Assembly (NCBI RefSeq): GCF_024170465.1
Contig: NZ_JALJYF010000001.1
Location: 1,240,001 to 1,304,000 of the forward strand
Length of the DNA: 64,000 nucleotides
From: Natronospira proteinivora
GTDB taxonomy: Bacteria > Pseudomonadota > Gammaproteobacteria > Natronospirales > Natronospiraceae
Direction of reading: 5' to 3'
The notes below the pieces were generated by a model. That model was not told the origin of the DNA. It made no database searches and was given only the letters and a program-made list of their open reading frames with translations. Made by a program: the position numbers and the translations under genes. Positions 17,933 through 26,205 of this stretch are shown here, one piece after another; position 1 is the first letter of the stretch, and each line of letters opens with the position of its first letter.

Positions 17933-18667
17933 CTAGCGGAGGACGGCCATCCGTTCCAGTCGCGCCAGGTCACTGGCCACTCGCCATTCTCCCCCGCTAT
18001 CCTCAACCCGGGACGCCCAATGCGACAAGCGATCCTGGTAGGCGGAGGGATCATAATTGTCCGAACGGCCGCGGGTGACGTTCACGGCAATCACCTCCAC
18101 CCCCTCCAGGCCCAAGGGCATATCCCGATTCATGCCGGGCATCAGATCCTCTTCCAGGTCGGAGAGAAGAAAGAGATACCTTTCCCCGGCCCCGCTTTCC
18201 CGGAGGAACTCACTGGCCAGCAGCACCCCGCCGCTGATGTCACTGTGATAACTGGGTACCTGAAAACGCTCCAGGAACTCGGCCAGCTGCCCACTCAGGT
18301 AACGTTTCTGCTGGGTGGCCACGCTGGGCCGGCGATCCAGTTCAGTTCGGGCAATGAAATTCCGTTCACTGAAACTGCTGTTATCAATGAAGGCCACCGC
18401 CATGGAGTCACCGCTATTCAGGTCGGCCAGGACATAATTGGTCAGGGCCTGGACCTGCTCGATCTCACTGGCGTAATCACCGGAGATATCCACCAACACC
18501 ACCACCGCGCGCTGCTGGGCCCGGTTGTCCCCGCAGCCACTGAGCAAACCCAGCAATAAGGCGGGCAAGAGAAGCGGCAGAAGAAAGACCAGGAAGAGCA
18601 CCCGGAACCAACCTCGGGCCGGCTGTGCTTCCATGCGGGGATGATTGTCATGTGTCAGGGAATCCAT
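17933..18667 (-). CDS. VWA-like lipoprotein
   Basis: Predicted lipoprotein with a von Willebrand factor A-like fold. A long basic N-terminal region and hydrophobic helix end in the lipobox LLSG-C45. The mature part begins like a VWA domain (AVVVLVDISGDY), but the metal-binding DxSxS motif is changed to D60-I-S62-G-D64, so metal coordination may be altered. Later VWA-like segments are SDISGGVLLA and YLFLLSDLEED. An internal ATG at 18634 would give a more usual signal length. It starts one base after the stop of the coiled-coil membrane protein gene, so the pair is one operon. Function is unknown. Confidence 0.75.
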   Translation of the reverse strand: MDSLTHDNHPRMEAQPARGWFRVLFLVFLLPLLLPALLLGLLSGCGDNRAQQRAVVVLVDISGDYASEIEQVQALTNYVLADLNSGDSMAVAFIDNSSFSERNFIARTELDRRPSVATQQKRYLSGQLAEFLERFQVPSYHSDISGGVLLASEFLRESGAGERYLFLLSDLEEDLMPGMNRDMPLGLEGVEVIAVNVTRGRSDNYDPSAYQDRLSHWASRVEDSGGEWRVASDLARLERMAVLR

Positions 18668-18668
18668 A

Positions 18669-20165
18669 TCAGGCCTCCTTCGGCTTCAGGGATTGCTCAT
18701 CGGTATCGGCTGCTTTATGACGGCCCTTGCCAGCACGATTTGAACGATTGTCATGACGCCCTGCCCGGTTGCCGGCTTGTTCACGTAATGAATGCACCAT
18801 CCGCTCCACGCCCAGGGGCAACATGACAAAGAGGTCATAAACACTGATCAGCATTTTGCTGCCATGGCCGGCCAGACCGCCGGCCGTCCGCAGAACGACC
18901 CGGACAAAACGCAGCACCCCAAGACTCAAAAGACCCAGAACCGTGCGCAGGGAATTGATGAAGGCCTCCAGGGGAATGGCCACGAAGGCCAGGGCGAAGG
19001 GCAGAATGAAGCCAAGCATCATCTGGGCCACGGAAGGAATCCAGCGGAACTGGGCCTCGACCATTTCCGTTCCCGCCAGGGTCTGGGCCAGGGCTTCCCG
19101 GTCCTGGGCCAGCAGATCCCGCATATAGGCCAGCGAGGATTCAATGGTTGCGAAGATAAAGAGAATGCTGAAGGCCACAATGGCCATCCGCCGACGCATC
19201 CGATCATCCATCCGGCCGATCATGGGGAACAGACGGGTCACCCCCAGGGCTTCCAGCAGGAAAATCCCCATGGAAATTTCCACCATGATGATCACCAGGG
19301 CCGCCACGTCCGAGACCGGCACATTCCCGATATAGCTCGCACCCCCCACCATTTCCGACATGGGCAGGGCGATCAGATGGAAGTTGATCAAGCCCCCGAA
19401 AGCCGCGATCACCAGGACCAGCGCGGCAATGAAGAACTGGGTCAGCGAAGAAGCGGTCAGGGCGTGAACCGACTTGTCATCACCCCGCCGGATGCTTTCA
19501 TAGTTCTCCATGTGGCGATCAATCTGGCGGGTCTGCTCATCCAGGCTGCTGACCGATTTTTGAACCTGCTCCATTTGCTGATTGAGCCGGCGCCATTCCG
19601 GCTGCATGGCATGCAGGGTCTTGTGCCGCTCCTTGAGATATTTCTGGTGCACCTTCAGGGTTTCCCGATGAGACTTTTCCACCACCGACTTGATGTTCTC
19701 CAGGACCTTGACCACCTGGGGATCACCGGAGCTGGGCAGGGCCGAGACCGTCTCCACCACTTCCGACCAGGCCGGCGGCAAAGGCGCCTCAGTGGCGGAG
19801 GCCTGGTAGTCCGCCTCCACTTTGGCCAACACATCGGCCAAGCGGCGATGCAGTTCCGGGTAGCGGGCCAGGTCCCGTTCCACCACGGCATTGACCCGGC
19901 TGAACGCCCGCTCCACTGCCTTTTCCGATTCCTCCCGGCCCATGGCCAGCAGCACATCCCGATTCCGCCGGCTGACCTGGCCTTCCAGCCCGCGAATACT
20001 GGCCGCCGCCAGCCTCAGGCTCTGGTTCAGGGCCCGGCCACTGCTACGCAGCAGCTGATGGGCATGGGGACGGCCCAGATACAGGACCGTCATGGCAATC
20101 ACCAGCCAGATGGCGACAGACAAGGCCCCCGAATCCGACCAGATGTAAAGCAGTTCGCTCAACAT
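18669..20165 (-). CDS. Coiled-coil multi-pass membrane protein of unknown function
   Basis: I do not recognise a named family. The 498-residue protein starts with a membrane helix (about 13-31), then a long charged helical region whose part around 165-240 has heptad-like coiled-coil character. Four further hydrophobic helices follow at roughly 245-275, 290-320, 330-352 and 385-412, and a very basic tail rich in Arg, Asn, Gly and Lys ends the protein. This shape suggests a membrane scaffold or a channel-like complex with a large soluble coiled coil. It is co-transcribed with the VWA-like lipoprotein and divergent from a response regulator/histidine kinase pair. Confidence 0.75.
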   Translation of the reverse strand: MLSELLYIWSDSGALSVAIWLVIAMTVLYLGRPHAHQLLRSSGRALNQSLRLAAASIRGLEGQVSRRNRDVLLAMGREESEKAVERAFSRVNAVVERDLARYPELHRRLADVLAKVEADYQASATEAPLPPAWSEVVETVSALPSSGDPQVVKVLENIKSVVEKSHRETLKVHQKYLKERHKTLHAMQPEWRRLNQQMEQVQKSVSSLDEQTRQIDRHMENYESIRRGDDKSVHALTASSLTQFFIAALVLVIAAFGGLINFHLIALPMSEMVGGASYIGNVPVSDVAALVIIMVEISMGIFLLEALGVTRLFPMIGRMDDRMRRRMAIVAFSILFIFATIESSLAYMRDLLAQDREALAQTLAGTEMVEAQFRWIPSVAQMMLGFILPFALAFVAIPLEAFINSLRTVLGLLSLGVLRFVRVVLRTAGGLAGHGSKMLISVYDLFVMLPLGVERMVHSLREQAGNRAGRHDNRSNRAGKGRHKAADTDEQSLKPKEA

Positions 20166-20316
20166 GATGTTTCACCCCTTGCGATTGACGATTGACTGAC
20201 TTGGCACACAGTCTGGGGGTCGCTGGTGAAAAATCCGTGAACAGCAAAATCCGGGGAAAGAGAGGATCGGGGTGGCATGCTAAACTGATCCCAGATTCAT
20301 CCCTTGGATTGTCGCG

Positions 20317-21123
20317 ATGACCCGAATCTTCTGGGTGGAAGACCAGTCCCACTGGATCGACAAGTTTCAACCCGTGCTGGAAGCAAGCGAATTCGGTGAT
20401 ACTCCCACCGAAGTACAGGTGTTCAAGTTTGCCGAGGCTGCTTGTCAGCACATCCGACTGGCGGATGCCCATGAGGCCCCCGCTATCGCCCTGATCGATG
20501 CCCATATGAACGGCAACCCGGCCGCCGGCTTTTCCGTCTCCCGCATGCTGCAAAGGAAATGGCCCGACACCCCCATCCTTTATCTGTCCGAGCACAGCGG
20601 CACGGAAATCGAACAGGAAGCATTCGAGGAAACCGGTGCCCGGGATTTCATCGCCAAGCACCAGCTCAATGTGGAGTCGGTCCTCTGCTGGCGCATCAAG
20701 GCGGCACTGCGGGCAGCTCGGATGCGTCAAAGCGGGCCGGACCGGGCGGGAGACTCCCTGCAAAGCGGCGCCTTAACCCTGGATACCGCCACCTGGGAGA
20801 TCTACTGGCAAGGCCAGAAACTCATGAACCCGGCCAATCCCCGCCGCCCGCTGGCCCCCATGCCCCGCAAGATCCTGAGATATTTGGTCGAAGCCTGTCC
20901 ACGCCCGTTGTCCACTCTCCAGATGGCGGAAAAACTGGACATGGACAGCGAGCGCTTTTCCTACGCCAGCTACCGACAACACATTCGCACCCTTCGCCTG
21001 GCTTTCGACCAGACCATGGGTGGCAAGGGGGATTTCCTGTCCATCTGCAAGGATGGCAAGGGCATTGTCACCTTTGGTGACGAGGGGGCTTACTGCTGGC
21101 GGCCGCCCAAGGAGAGGACATGA
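20317..21123 (+). CDS. OmpR-like response regulator with atypical sequence
   Basis: Transcription factor of a two-component system. The receiver domain (1-125) keeps the key residues: acidic pair E8/D9, phospho-acceptor D61, switch serine S91 and lysine K114. From about 145 to 262 there is a winged-helix DNA-binding domain of the OmpR type, recognisable by MPRKILRYLVEACPRPLSTLQMAEKL... through the recognition helix region YRQHIRTLRLAF, though divergent. It overlaps the histidine kinase gene by 4 bp and is divergent from the coiled-coil protein/VWA operon across 151 bp, making that operon its likely target. Confidence 0.85.
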   Translation: MTRIFWVEDQSHWIDKFQPVLEASEFGDTPTEVQVFKFAEAACQHIRLADAHEAPAIALIDAHMNGNPAAGFSVSRMLQRKWPDTPILYLSEHSGTEIEQEAFEETGARDFIAKHQLNVESVLCWRIKAALRAARMRQSGPDRAGDSLQSGALTLDTATWEIYWQGQKLMNPANPRRPLAPMPRKILRYLVEACPRPLSTLQMAEKLDMDSERFSYASYRQHIRTLRLAFDQTMGGKGDFLSICKDGKGIVTFGDEGAYCWRPPKERT

Positions 21124-22775
21124 AGATGACTGAGGCATCACAGAGCAAACCCACAATCCGTGTTCCACTCAGCCGCTATCCCTGGCCGAGTGCGCTGGGG
21201 GCACTGCTGCTGGCAACTTATCTCCTCTTGCTGGGCGACCCCATTCTTTCAGTCTTCTACTCCTTCCCCGAGCAGGCCTTTCAGGCTCATACCCTCTATG
21301 TCGTCGTAGGCGGCTTCATGGCCTTGATGCTGCTGGACCTTAGACGCTTCCAGCGGGTTCGGCGGCGGCAACAGCAGAAGGTAAAGCAACTCCAGGAGCA
21401 ACTGGATGAGCTGTGGTCCCGGAACCGGCAATTGCAACTCAAGGCCCACACCTACGCCGGTCACGCCGACAAGCTCAAGCTGTTCATCAGCGACAAGCTG
21501 CTGGAATACATCGAATACGATGAGAAGTTTCTGCACTTCAAGGGGATTGCCGCGGAAGTCCGGCATAACGGTGTCATCAGCTTCGACAAGGTCCAGACCG
21601 CACTTCGGCAGGCTCAGGAGAGTACCGAGGCGGAGCCGGCCAGGCAGACACTGGGGGAGGCCCAGGATGCCATGCGTTATTTATGGGACCTGCTCGATCT
21701 GTCTACGGCCGACAATCTCTCACTGCATATCGGCAACCATCTCTGCGAATGCGAGGAACAATATTGCCAGCGCCTGCTCAATGCCGATCAACAGGGTCCT
21801 CCACCCTTCGAACCACTCTGTGACCCCCGCAAAGCGGCCTGGCAGGCATTGGGATTGCTGCAGCCCGAACGCCCCGCCCTGCCGGAGTCATCCGAGAACT
21901 ACCAAGTGGAGGATGGGGAATACCATATTCAGCTATCCCCGGTGAGTGCCCTGTTGGGCAAGGAAAACCATCTGGTGCTGATGCTGGATAATCTCATCAA
22001 GAACGCCCAGTTCTTTTCCCGCAAGGTCACGCCCCGGGTGGGCATCCCGCCGCTGTCCATGACCCTGGGCGAACGGGCCGGTCACGTGATCTTCCGGCTT
22101 TACAATCGGGGCCCCCATATCCCGGTCACGGACCAGGAGCAGCTTTTCCAGCTGGGCTTTTCCACCCGTCGAAGCCGGGACCACCATGGCCGGGGCCTGG
22201 GTTTGTACTTCGTCAATGAAATCGTCAAGGGCTATGAGGGGCAAATCCATCTGGACAATGTGGCGGTTCCGGAGGGCAAATACCTGATCGAACTGGAGCT
22301 GGCCGACGGGCAAAGAGAGGCCATCAGTGCCGAGGTTCGCCTCTCCGAAGGGCGAATCCATTGTCGACCCTCAAAGCACGAGGACTCGGCTCCCGAAGAC
22401 AGCCATGGCCCTGTCCAGGAAGAAGAGCACCCAACCGCGGCGCGCTGTCGATGGGCCTTATCCGCCCCCCTGCAGCGGGCCTGGGTCCGGCATGAGGATG
22501 AGGTGCGTCCCATCGAACTCGCCGAGTTCGCCCCCAAGGGCAAGCAATCCCGGATGGACCCCGAGTATCGTGATCGGCCCCGCTGGCAACTCAGCTACCA
22601 CCCGGGCAAGCGTCAGCCTTCCCTGAGTTTCGAAGCCCTGGATATTCGAGGTGTTCAGTTCGAGATTCGCCTGCCCACTCCCCAAACCCGCCTTGAAGCC
22701 AGCGAGCCACCCCTGGACGATGCCGTGGATGCTGAAGTCGAGGCCCTGGATCAGCAGTTCCGCCCGCCTGAATAG
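21120..22775 (+). CDS. Atypical membrane histidine kinase
   Basis: Sensor kinase partner of the upstream regulator. Two membrane helices (about 24-40 and 57-73) with a short periplasmic loop are followed by a coiled coil (80-120). The dimerisation region lacks a standard H-box; H139 and H149 in LHFKGIAAEVRHNGVIS are the best phospho-acceptor candidates. The ATPase domain has the N-box LDNLIKNAQFF (289-299), NRGPHI in place of the usual DxGxG, and GRGLGLYFVNEIV. About 110 polar residues (400-505) appear inserted before the last ATPase strand GVQFEIRLP (511-519). The 551-residue protein overlaps the regulator gene by 4 bp. The signal sensed is unknown. Confidence 0.85.
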   Translation: MKMTEASQSKPTIRVPLSRYPWPSALGALLLATYLLLLGDPILSVFYSFPEQAFQAHTLYVVVGGFMALMLLDLRRFQRVRRRQQQKVKQLQEQLDELWSRNRQLQLKAHTYAGHADKLKLFISDKLLEYIEYDEKFLHFKGIAAEVRHNGVISFDKVQTALRQAQESTEAEPARQTLGEAQDAMRYLWDLLDLSTADNLSLHIGNHLCECEEQYCQRLLNADQQGPPPFEPLCDPRKAAWQALGLLQPERPALPESSENYQVEDGEYHIQLSPVSALLGKENHLVLMLDNLIKNAQFFSRKVTPRVGIPPLSMTLGERAGHVIFRLYNRGPHIPVTDQEQLFQLGFSTRRSRDHHGRGLGLYFVNEIVKGYEGQIHLDNVAVPEGKYLIELELADGQREAISAEVRLSEGRIHCRPSKHEDSAPEDSHGPVQEEEHPTAARCRWALSAPLQRAWVRHEDEVRPIELAEFAPKGKQSRMDPEYRDRPRWQLSYHPGKRQPSLSFEALDIRGVQFEIRLPTPQTRLEASEPPLDDAVDAEVEALDQQFRPPE

Positions 22776-22822
22776 CCCCGGTATCGGGGCCATTCAGACA
22801 GGCACCCGCATGGGGTGGTGAA

Positions 22823-23998
22823 TTATTGCGCGTTGCTGATGGGAACGATCCGAGTGGGCCGCCCATCCAGCTGCCAGTGATGGAGAATTTCCGGTTCCCC
22901 CGCCACATCAATGACATAAACATCCCCGGAAGCCGGCAGGGACACCAATAGCTTGTCGCCGGAAAATTCCACCCCGGGCGCCGAGGCCCCGGCAGTACTG
23001 CGGGTCATTGCCGGCACTTCCTCCGCCAATTCCAGGTGATAACGATGCTCACCCGTGGCGGCATCGTGCAGATGCAGTTCACCATTGCCCAATAGCATAG
23101 CCAGCAATTCACCATCCGGTGAGGTGTTGTGACGCTCCACCCGGTCGGCGGCTTCATATACCCCGATTTCCAGGCTATCGGGATCGATCCAGACCAGACC
23201 ATTGAAGCTTTCCGAACCACCCCAGAGTCGGCCGCCGCCGGGATAGAAACTGGCCGCACGGGCCTGTTCATCCGGCACCGAAACCCGTTCCAGCTTTTCA
23301 TGGCCGGAGAAGACCAGAATGCTGTTACGACAGCCGAAGAAGCTGCGCTCGCCATGGCGGTAGCTGCCATGGGCCCCGGGGCAGTCATGACGGGCCAGCA
23401 CATTGCCATCGGCGTCCTTGTGACGAACCTCCCCATGGCGCGTCATGCCAACCAGCAAGGCCTCGTCCTCCAACTCAACGATATGAAGGTGGTCGGGATG
23501 CACATCCGTGCTGCTGTATTCAAAGACTCGCTCCGCCGCCAACACCGATTCATCAAAGTGAATCAATCGGCCTTGCGCCTCGGCGGCGAGCAGATGCTGT
23601 CCTCTCAAGGTCTGCACGCCGCTGGTACGAACCGAGCTGATGCTCTCCCCCAGCAAGAGGGTTTTGCTCACCACCGGAAAGGTCCAGTCACCGCTGTCAT
23701 TCAGACCGGTGTCCACCACGGTCAGATACTGTCGATCCGTATCTCTGCCGCGAGTGGCCAGAAGATACTGGCCGGACTCGGTCACCCCCATGGACATGAC
23801 CTGGGGCGGCACGCTGATCCGCGTAACCTCCTCGCCCGCAGGCAAATCCATTACGATGATTTGATGATTCGCGTTGTCCGAAATAAAGAGACGGGTGTCA
23901 GCCGAGAAACGCTCGGTATCCATCTCCACCGGCTCATGGGCCTGGGCATTCAGGCTTGCCGTGAAAATGGCGAACAGAAATAGACGCATAAACGTCAT
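22823..23998 (-). CDS. Periplasmic beta-propeller, AztD-like metallochaperone candidate
   Basis: Secreted protein of about 391 residues with repeated beta-propeller blades. The ATG at 23998, five bases after the TonB receptor stop, gives the signal peptide MTFMRLFLF...NAQA, so the mature protein begins HEPVEMD. A CPGAHGSYRHG...FGC motif and a DHLHIVEL segment resemble AztD, the zinc chaperone delivering metal to the AztC binding protein. This family match was made by eye and is moderate. Tight coupling to a TonB receptor with a Zur-like operator supports a role in zinc or other metal uptake. Alternatively it could be a general WD40-like binding protein. Confidence 0.65.
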   Translation of the reverse strand: MTFMRLFLFAIFTASLNAQAHEPVEMDTERFSADTRLFISDNANHQIIVMDLPAGEEVTRISVPPQVMSMGVTESGQYLLATRGRDTDRQYLTVVDTGLNDSGDWTFPVVSKTLLLGESISSVRTSGVQTLRGQHLLAAEAQGRLIHFDESVLAAERVFEYSSTDVHPDHLHIVELEDEALLVGMTRHGEVRHKDADGNVLARHDCPGAHGSYRHGERSFFGCRNSILVFSGHEKLERVSVPDEQARAASFYPGGGRLWGGSESFNGLVWIDPDSLEIGVYEAADRVERHNTSPDGELLAMLLGNGELHLHDAATGEHRYHLELAEEVPAMTRSTAGASAPGVEFSGDKLLVSLPASGDVYVIDVAGEPEILHHWQLDGRPTRIVPISNAQ

Positions 23999-24002
23999 AA
24001 GG

Positions 24003-25928
24003 TCATCCTCCAAAGCGATAAGTGAGGCGCCCAAACAGAAAGCGGCCGCGCTCGGTGTAATTAAAAGTAGGGGATCGGGATTCCAGTCGGATATCCGCCA
24101 GGTTCTCCACACCGGCTGCCCAGCGCCAGGCGTCGCTCAACTGCCCCCGTGAACGCAGGCCCAGGAGGGTATATCCGGGGGCATCGTCGCCATCGAACTG
24201 TTGTGGGCCTGTATAGCGAGCATCGATATCAAACCCGAGATTATCTAAAGGCTGCCAGCCAATACGGGCATGAACATTGTGCCGGGGACGACCATTAAGT
24301 CGCTCATCGGTATCGAGATCCTTGGCCCGCAAATAGGTATGATTCATTTCCACTTCCCATTCCGCACTCAGGCGGTACTGGAAAAAAAGCTCACTGCCCT
24401 CGGTACGCGCCCGGTCCACATTCACGTACTGGCGAATCCGGGCGGGGCCAACCGTCGGCGGACCTTCACAGTTTTCAATGCAAGTCGTCTCAATCAACTG
24501 CTCTATATTGTTCCGGAACAACACAACACCGGCCTGGAAAGTGTTGCCTTCCCGAATCAGGCCCACTTCCATGCCTTCGCTGGTTTCGGGTTCCAAGTCC
24601 GGATTACCGATGATGTCGAAGGGACGCCCGATGCCGATGGAGAGATAGTCTTCCGACAACTGATGCAATTGAGGCGTTGAAAAAGCCTCGCCATACGCCC
24701 CCTTTACATGCCAGCCCTCGCTCAGGCCCCAACTGGCACTCACCCGGGGGGATGTCACGGCATCAAAGCGGCTGTGGTTCAGGTGGGTAGCCCCGGCCGT
24801 AACCAGCAATCGGTCATTCATGAAACGACTGGCGTTCTGAAAATACAGCCGTCTATGTTCAGCGCTCTCTTCATCTGGAAGATTGTTCGGATCCGACAAG
24901 GTCTCGCGACGATATTCCATCCCAGCGGTCAGGGTCTGGTTCATGCCCCAGCCCTGGATAATACGGCCCTCCCCGACCTGATCCCCCAGGCGACGGGGCT
25001 GGTGATCCGGGTCGCTGGTCCGCTCCAAGCGGCTGGTACTGTCATAGGCATCAAAGGCCAGGTGGGTCCCGCCGAAATCACCGTCCCAGGAAATGCCCAA
25101 CTCACTCTGGCGAACCTCCTGCTCCCGGGTATCACCGGGAGCATTCTGAAAATCCCGGTCGTCCAGTCCGGCACGGGCTCGGAAACCCAGGTTCTGAGTG
25201 CGTCCCAGAGGCAGCTGTAGATCCGCGATGGCTACTTGGTCACGGCGCGCCTCCACCTCGTCACCCAAACGGTCAGGATGCGGTGAGGCGGCCCTATCGT
25301 TCCCCTCAAACGCCAGAAGCAGGGCGCGGTCCTGGCTGTCCCGAAGGCCTAAAGCGGTATCGAGCCGCGCCTCGTTGCCCCCTCGTTCCGCGGTGCCGAG
25401 ACGGAGCGATCCTTCACCTGCCGCCCCGGCGTCAGTCGGGCGCCGGGTGATGATGTTGATTACCCCGCCCATGGCATCGGCCCCGTAGAGGCCTGACATG
25501 GGGCCACGGATCACTTCAATCCGTTCAATGGCAGACAGGGGCAATGGCCGGGACCGGAAATCGGAATGGGCAAAGGCCGCATCGGTATTGGGCATCCGGC
25601 GACCATCCACCAGAAACAGGGTGTGCTCGCCCTCAAGACCCCGGACCCGCACCGTGGAGCGGCCTTCCCGGCCTTCTCCCTGGACGGAAATGCCCGGTAC
25701 CTGTCGAAGGATATCGTTGAGGTCCCCTGCACCACTCAGGGCTTCAATCTGCTGCCTGGAAATCACTGTGGTCCCAGCAGGGGCCTCAGCCTGTGGCTGT
25801 TCACTCCGGGTTGCGGTAACCACAATCGAATCCAGTTCCGCCCCGGCATCGGCCAGCACCGGCCCCGGGGCCAGAAAAGACCCCGCACAGGCGAGCGCCG
25901 TTATAAAGCGACGATTTTCGTACGGCAT
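24003..25928 (-). CDS. TonB-dependent outer-membrane receptor, BtuB/CirA-like
   Basis: Outer-membrane beta-barrel for active import of a metal complex or similar ligand. The 641-residue protein has a signal peptide, a TonB box region DSIVVTATR, and a plug domain with SAIERIEVIRGPMSGLYGADAMGGVINIITRRP. The barrel ends in an aromatic-rich RFLFGRLTYRFGG. A strong GGAGGT precedes the ATG. It is followed after five bases by an AztD-like periplasmic protein gene. A Zur-like palindrome lies 31 bp upstream of the start, which makes zinc the favoured substrate. No histidine-rich loop is evident, so substrate identity remains an inference. Confidence 0.9.
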   Translation of the reverse strand: MPYENRRFITALACAGSFLAPGPVLADAGAELDSIVVTATRSEQPQAEAPAGTTVISRQQIEALSGAGDLNDILRQVPGISVQGEGREGRSTVRVRGLEGEHTLFLVDGRRMPNTDAAFAHSDFRSRPLPLSAIERIEVIRGPMSGLYGADAMGGVINIITRRPTDAGAAGEGSLRLGTAERGGNEARLDTALGLRDSQDRALLLAFEGNDRAASPHPDRLGDEVEARRDQVAIADLQLPLGRTQNLGFRARAGLDDRDFQNAPGDTREQEVRQSELGISWDGDFGGTHLAFDAYDSTSRLERTSDPDHQPRRLGDQVGEGRIIQGWGMNQTLTAGMEYRRETLSDPNNLPDEESAEHRRLYFQNASRFMNDRLLVTAGATHLNHSRFDAVTSPRVSASWGLSEGWHVKGAYGEAFSTPQLHQLSEDYLSIGIGRPFDIIGNPDLEPETSEGMEVGLIREGNTFQAGVVLFRNNIEQLIETTCIENCEGPPTVGPARIRQYVNVDRARTEGSELFFQYRLSAEWEVEMNHTYLRAKDLDTDERLNGRPRHNVHARIGWQPLDNLGFDIDARYTGPQQFDGDDAPGYTLLGLRSRGQLSDAWRWAAGVENLADIRLESRSPTFNYTERGRFLFGRLTYRFGG

Positions 25929-25958
25929 GAAGATGGCACCTCCCCAAAAAGGAAATGA

Positions 25959-25975
25959 ATGTAACGTTATTACAT
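25959..25975 (-). promoter_or_regulatory. Zur-like operator upstream of the TonB receptor gene
   Basis: The 17-base sequence ATGTAACGTTATTACAT has perfect 6-bp inverted arms (ATGTAA/TTACAT) around CGTTA. On the minus strand its core reads TGTAATAACGTTACA, and 12 of 15 positions match the site in front of the DUF1826 gene. Both resemble the gammaproteobacterial Zur consensus TGTTATANTATAACA. It ends 31 bp before the start codon, a position suited to repression. This assignment rests on pattern comparison only. Confidence 0.6.
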
Positions 25976-26205
25976 CTCTTATTCAAGGCGCTACCCTTCA
26001 ATCCTTAATGCGCTGGGAAACTGACCGGCATCACCAGAATAGCCGTTCGTCGGAAACTGGCAGGTTCATGCTTGCATCAGGTCTCGAATCGCCTAGCTTT
26101 TATATAGGCATATGTAAAATATGACCTGAATCACTAAAATAAAAAACGCATATAGAGGGAGGCCTGTTATGCCCATTCCTTTCAAATCCGTCCCCCGTTT
26201 CTGTC

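Noticed and set aside
18792-20195. Long open frame on the plus strand opposite the coiled-coil protein gene
   Set aside because: Its sequence is rich in His, Gln and Gly with no domain features, typical of antisense to a GC-rich gene; the minus-strand gene is better supported by operon layout.
22775-22790. Small GCCCCG/CGGGGC hairpin after the histidine kinase
   Set aside because: Stem is only six base pairs and lacks a T-run; too weak to call a terminator with confidence.
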